Position numbers and translations under genes: made by a program
Shown: piece after piece, positions 59,821 through 64,000 of the stretch
Numbering within the stretch: position 1 is the first letter of the stretch
Layout: every line of letters begins with the position of its first letter
NCBI RefSeq assembly: GCF_041146395.1
Contig: NW_027182922.1
Coordinates: 390,001-454,000, forward strand
Direction of reading: 5' to 3'
Source: Eulemur rufifrons
Taxonomy: Eukaryota > Chordata > Mammalia > Primates > Lemuridae
DNA length: 64,000 nucleotides
Notes under the pieces: model-generated
Databases searched by the model: none
What the model was told of the DNA's origin: nothing
Seen by the model: only the letters and a program-made list of their open reading frames with translations

Positions 59821-62800
59821 CTCCAAACTATAGTTTAGTAGGCATAAAAACATCACTCCATAGTTGCTTTCTCTGCATGAATGTAAGCGTTCCTATATAT
59901 GATTCTCATACTTCCTCCAAACTAGAGTTTAGTATGCCTACAAAACACAAGCCCATCCTTGATTTCTCTGAGTCAATGTACGTGGTCCCCAATATGACTC
60001 TCTCACTTCTTCCAAAGTAGAGTTTTGCAGGCCTACCGTCCATGCCCCGAAAGTTGGTTTCTATAAATGAGTGTACGCTTTCCTATATAACTTCTTCCAA
60101 ATTAGAGATTAGCATGGGTACAAAAACCCACCCCATAATTGCTTTCTCTGCATGAATGTAAGCATTCCCAAATATCATTTTCCTACTTCTTCCAAACTAG
60201 AGTTTAGTATGCCTACAAACCACCACATCATCGTTGCTTTCTCTGAGTGAATGTAACCCTTTCCATATATGACTCTCAATCTTAAACCAAAATAGAATTT
60301 AGCACGCCTACATTCCACAACCAGAAATTTGCTTTCCCTAAGAGACTCTAAGCTTTCTTATATGTGATTCTCAAACTTCGTCCAAACTAGAGTTTAGCAC
60401 GCCTAGAAAACACCACCCCACAGTTGCTTTCTCTGCATGAATGTAAGCGTTTGTATATATGACACTGGTACTTCTTTCAAAATACAATTTAGCAGACCTA
60501 AAAATCTACCGCCAAGAGTTGCTTTCTCTGACTGTCTGCTTTCGAACTTCTTCCAAATTATATTTTAGCATGCCAACAAAACACCACCCCATAGTTGCTT
60601 TCTCTGCGTCCATATAAGCGTTCATATATATGTCTCTCCTACTTCTTCCAAACTGGAGTTTAGTATACCTAAAAACCGGCACCACAATTTACCTTTCTCT
60701 GAGTGAATGAAGCGTATCCATGTATGCCTCTTTCACTTCATCCAAATTAGAGTTTAGCGGCCTACAAACCACTTCCTGTGAGTTGCTTTCTCTAGGTGAC
60801 TGTAAACTTTCCTATATAAGACTCTCGAACTTCTTCCAAACTACAGTTTGGCATGCCAACAATACAGCGCCCCATCGTTGATTTCTCTGGGTGAACATAA
60901 GCGTTCCCATATATGACTCTCACTCTTTTTCCAAAATAGAATTTAACAGACCTACACACCAGCCCCCGATTGTTCCTTTCTCTAAGTGACTCTAATTTTC
61001 CCCAGATATGACTCTTGAACTTCCTCCAAACTACAGATTATGATGATTACATACACCACCCCACAATTGCTTTCTCTGCGTGAATGTAACCGTTCATATA
61101 TGACTCTCCTACTTCTTCGAACTACAGTTGTTATTCCTACAAACCACCACGACAAAGTTCTTTCTCTGAGTGAATGCAAGCGTTCTCACACTTCATCCAA
61201 ATTACAGTTTAGCAGACCTACCAACAAACTACAGAGAGTTGTTTTCTCTGTGTCAGTGTAATCTTTCCTATATAAGGCTCTCGAACTTCTTCCAAACCAC
61301 AGTTTAGCATGCCAACAAAATACGACCCCAGAGTTGCTTTCTCTGCGTGAATGTAAGCATTCGTATATATGACTCTCCCACTTCCTCCAAAATACAGTTT
61401 AGAATGCTTACAAACCACCACCCAAACGTTGCGTTCTCTGAGTGAATGTAAGCGTTCCCATGTTTGACTCTCACAATTGATGCAAATTAGAGTTTAGCAT
61501 GCTTAGAAACAATCTGCCGAGAGTTGCTTTCTCTAGGTGACTGTAAGCTTTCTTATATAAGACTCGCGAACTTCTTCCAAACTACAGTTTAGCATGCCAA
61601 CGAAACACTGCCCCATCGTTGATTTCTCTGAGTGAACATAAGCGTTCCCACATATGACTTTCTCTCTTCTTCCAAAATAGAATTTAGCAGATCTACAAAA
61701 CGGCCCCCGATGGTTGCTTTCTCTAAGTGACTGCAATTTTCCCCAGATAAGACTCCCGAACTTCCTCCAAAGTATACATTAACATGCGTACATACGCCAC
61801 CCATCAGTTGCTTTCTCTGCGTGAATGTAACCGTTCATATATATGACTCTCCTACTTCTTCCAAACTACAGTTATGATGCCTACAAATCACCACCCAAAC
61901 GTTGTGTTCTCTGAGTGAATGTAAGCGTTCCCATGTTTGACTCTCACAATTGCTGCTAATTAGTGTTTACAGGCTTGCAAAGCTGTCCCGAGTGTTGCTT
62001 TCTCTAGGTGACTGTAAGTTATCCTATATAACACTCTCGAACTCCTTCCAAACTGCAGTTTAGCATGCCAACAACACATCACCCCATAGTTTCTTTCTCT
62101 GCATGAATGTAAGCGTTTGTCTATATGACTCTGGTACGTCTTTCAAAATACAATTTAGCAGACCTAAAAATCACCCGCCAAGAGTTGCTTTCTGTAAATG
62201 ACTGTCAGCTTTCGAACTTCTTCCAATCTATAGTTTAGCATGCCTGCACTACAGCACCCGGTATTTGCTTTCTCTGTGTTAATGTAAGTGTTCCTGTATA
62301 TGTCTCTCGTACCTCTTCCAAAGTAGAGTTCAGTATGCTCAAAAACGGCCACCCCAACGTTGCTTTCTCTGAGTGAATGTAAGCGTTCCTGTATATGATT
62401 CTAACACTTCATTGAAAATAGAGTTTAGCAGGCCTACGAACCACCCCCCCAAGAGTTGCTTTCTCTAAATGACTGTAAACTTCCCAGATATGACTCTCGA
62501 ACATCCCCCAAACTATAGTTTAGTAGGCATACAAACATCACTCCATAGTTGCTTTCTCTGCATGAATGTAAGCGTTCCTATATATGATTCTCGTACTTCT
62601 TCCAAACTAGTTTAGTATGCCTACAAACCACAACCCCATCGTTGATTTCTCTGAGTGAATGTACGCAGTCCCCAATATGACTCTCCCCCTTCTTCCAAAG
62701 TAGAGTTTTGCAGGCCTACAAACCATCCCCCGAAAGTTGGTTTCTATAAATGACGGTACGTTTTCCTATATATTACTCTTTAACTTCTTGCAAAATAGAG

Positions 62801-64000
62801 ATTAGCATGGCTACAAAAAATCCACCCCATAATTGCTTTCTCTGCATGAATGTAAGTGTTCCCATATATCATTCTCCTACTTCTTCCAAACTAGAGTTTA
62901 GTATGCCTACAAACCACCACATCATCGTAGCTTTCTCTGAGTGAATGTAAGCCTTCCCATATATGACTCTCACTCTGAAACCAAAATAGAGTTTAGCACG
63001 CCTACATTCCACACCAGAGATTTGCTTTCTCTAAGTGACTCTAAGCTTTCTTATATGTGATTCTCAAACTTCGTCCAAACTAGAGTTTAGCATGCCTAGA
63101 AAACACCACCCCACAGTTGCTTTCTCTGCATGAATGTAAGCGTTTGTATATATGACTCTGGTACTTCTTTCAAAATACAATTTAGCAGACCGAAAAATGA
63201 ACCACCGAGAGTTGCTTTCTCTAAGTGACTGTCTGCTTTCGAACTTCTTCCAAATTATATTTTAGCATGCCTACAAAACACCACCCCATAGTTACTTTCT
63301 CTGCATCAATATAAGCGTTCATATATATGCCTCTCTCACTTCATCTAAATTAGAGTTTAGCAGGCCTACAAACCACGCCCCGTGAGTTGCTTTCTCTAGG
63401 TGACTGTAAACTTTCCTATATAAGAATCTCCAACTTCTTTCAAACTACAGCATGCCAACAAAACACCACACCGTGGTTGCTTTCTCTGAGTGAACATAAG
63501 CGTTCCCATATATGACTCACACTCTGTTTCCAAAATAGAATTTAGCAGATCTACAAACCAGCCCAAGATGGTTCCTTTCTCTAAGTGACTGTAATTTTCC
63601 CCAGATATGACTCTCGCACTTCCTCCAAACTACAGATTAACATGCATACCTGCGCCACCCCACAGTTGCTTTCTCTGCGTGAATGTAACCGTTCATATAT
63701 ATGACTCTCCTACTTCTTCCCAACGACAGTTATTATGCCTTCAAACCATCACGATAATGTTTCTTTCTCTGAGTGAATGAATGCAAGCGTTCTCACATTT
63801 CATCCAAATTAGAGTTTAGCAGGCCTACCAATAAACTTCCGAGAGTTGTTTTCTCTGTGTCACTGTAATCTTTCCTATATAAGACGCTCGAACTTCTTCC
63901 AAACCACAGTTTAGCATGCCAACAAAATACGACCCCAGAGTGGCTTTCTCTGCCTGAATGTAAGCGTTCATATATATGACTCTCGTACTTCCTCCAAAAT
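59821..64000 (-). repeat. Satellite 3, right arm of large inverted repeat
   Basis: Reverse-complement partner of 51150-55340, still paired at the window edge (63961-64000 with about 51152-51195), so the arm continues beyond the window. It shows the same 2.69 kb higher-order period, for example 60132 and 62828 both in CCCATAATTGCTTTCTCTGC. Confidence 0.85.

Noticed and set aside
5911..64000. Alpha satellite or CENP-B boxes (centromere core)
   Set aside because: Monomers are about 545, 1660-1860 and 97 bp, not 171 bp. Scanning by eye for TTCG-N4-A-N2-CGGG found only partial matches such as TTCGAGAGTC without the CGGG part.
48924..64000. CRISPR-like array from regularly spaced short repeats
   Set aside because: The repeated unit is contiguous with no unique spacers, the context is primate repeats, and no cas gene is present.

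Overview
The window looks like heterochromatic or subtelomeric primate DNA, and I see no host protein-coding gene in it. The best clue to the organism is an Alu at 12469-12819. It has a normal primate 7SL-derived dimer body plus the roughly 30-base A/T-rich insertion after the left arm that is typical of strepsirrhine Alus. Together with a strepsirrhine-looking L1 this suggests a lemur or close relative (inference; species not determinable here).

Layout. (1) 1-5912: an L1 retrotransposon, plus strand, cut at its 5' end by the window. ORF1 is intact (334 codons); ORF2 is broken by several stops and frameshifts. (2) 5911-24955: satellite 1, a direct tandem array of about 35 units of about 545 bp, interrupted by the L1 at its left edge and by the Alu. 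The first 11 or so units are divergent monomers, most with a long near-perfect dyad. After about 11.85 kb the dyad has collapsed and the array is organised mostly as three-monomer higher-order repeats of about 1.64 kb. (3) About 24970-48920: a 24 kb array of degenerate telomeric repeat (CCCTAA on the plus strand) built into higher-order units of about 1.66 kb (type I) and 1.86 kb (type II). Each unit is anchored by non-telomeric, GC-richer cores called here A and B. (4) About 48924-64000: satellite 3, about 97 bp monomers, with a higher-order period near 2.69 kb. Its orientation flips near 56385, and the outer parts form a large inverted repeat with arms of at least 4 kb, about 51.15-55.34 against 59.82-64.0.

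The parts do not work together as an operon or pathway. What they share is repeat amplification, homogenisation and rearrangement. The observations most worth checking are the L1 and Alu apparently inserted at the same base of the satellite 1 monomer, the dyad and YY1-like motif recurring in satellite 1 units, the higher-order telomere-derived array with chimeric units, the large inverted repeat in satellite 3, and a small fold-back insertion near its centre.

All comparisons were done by eye. Boundaries are good to a few bases where a junction is sharp and to tens of bases elsewhere. Percent identities were not computed.
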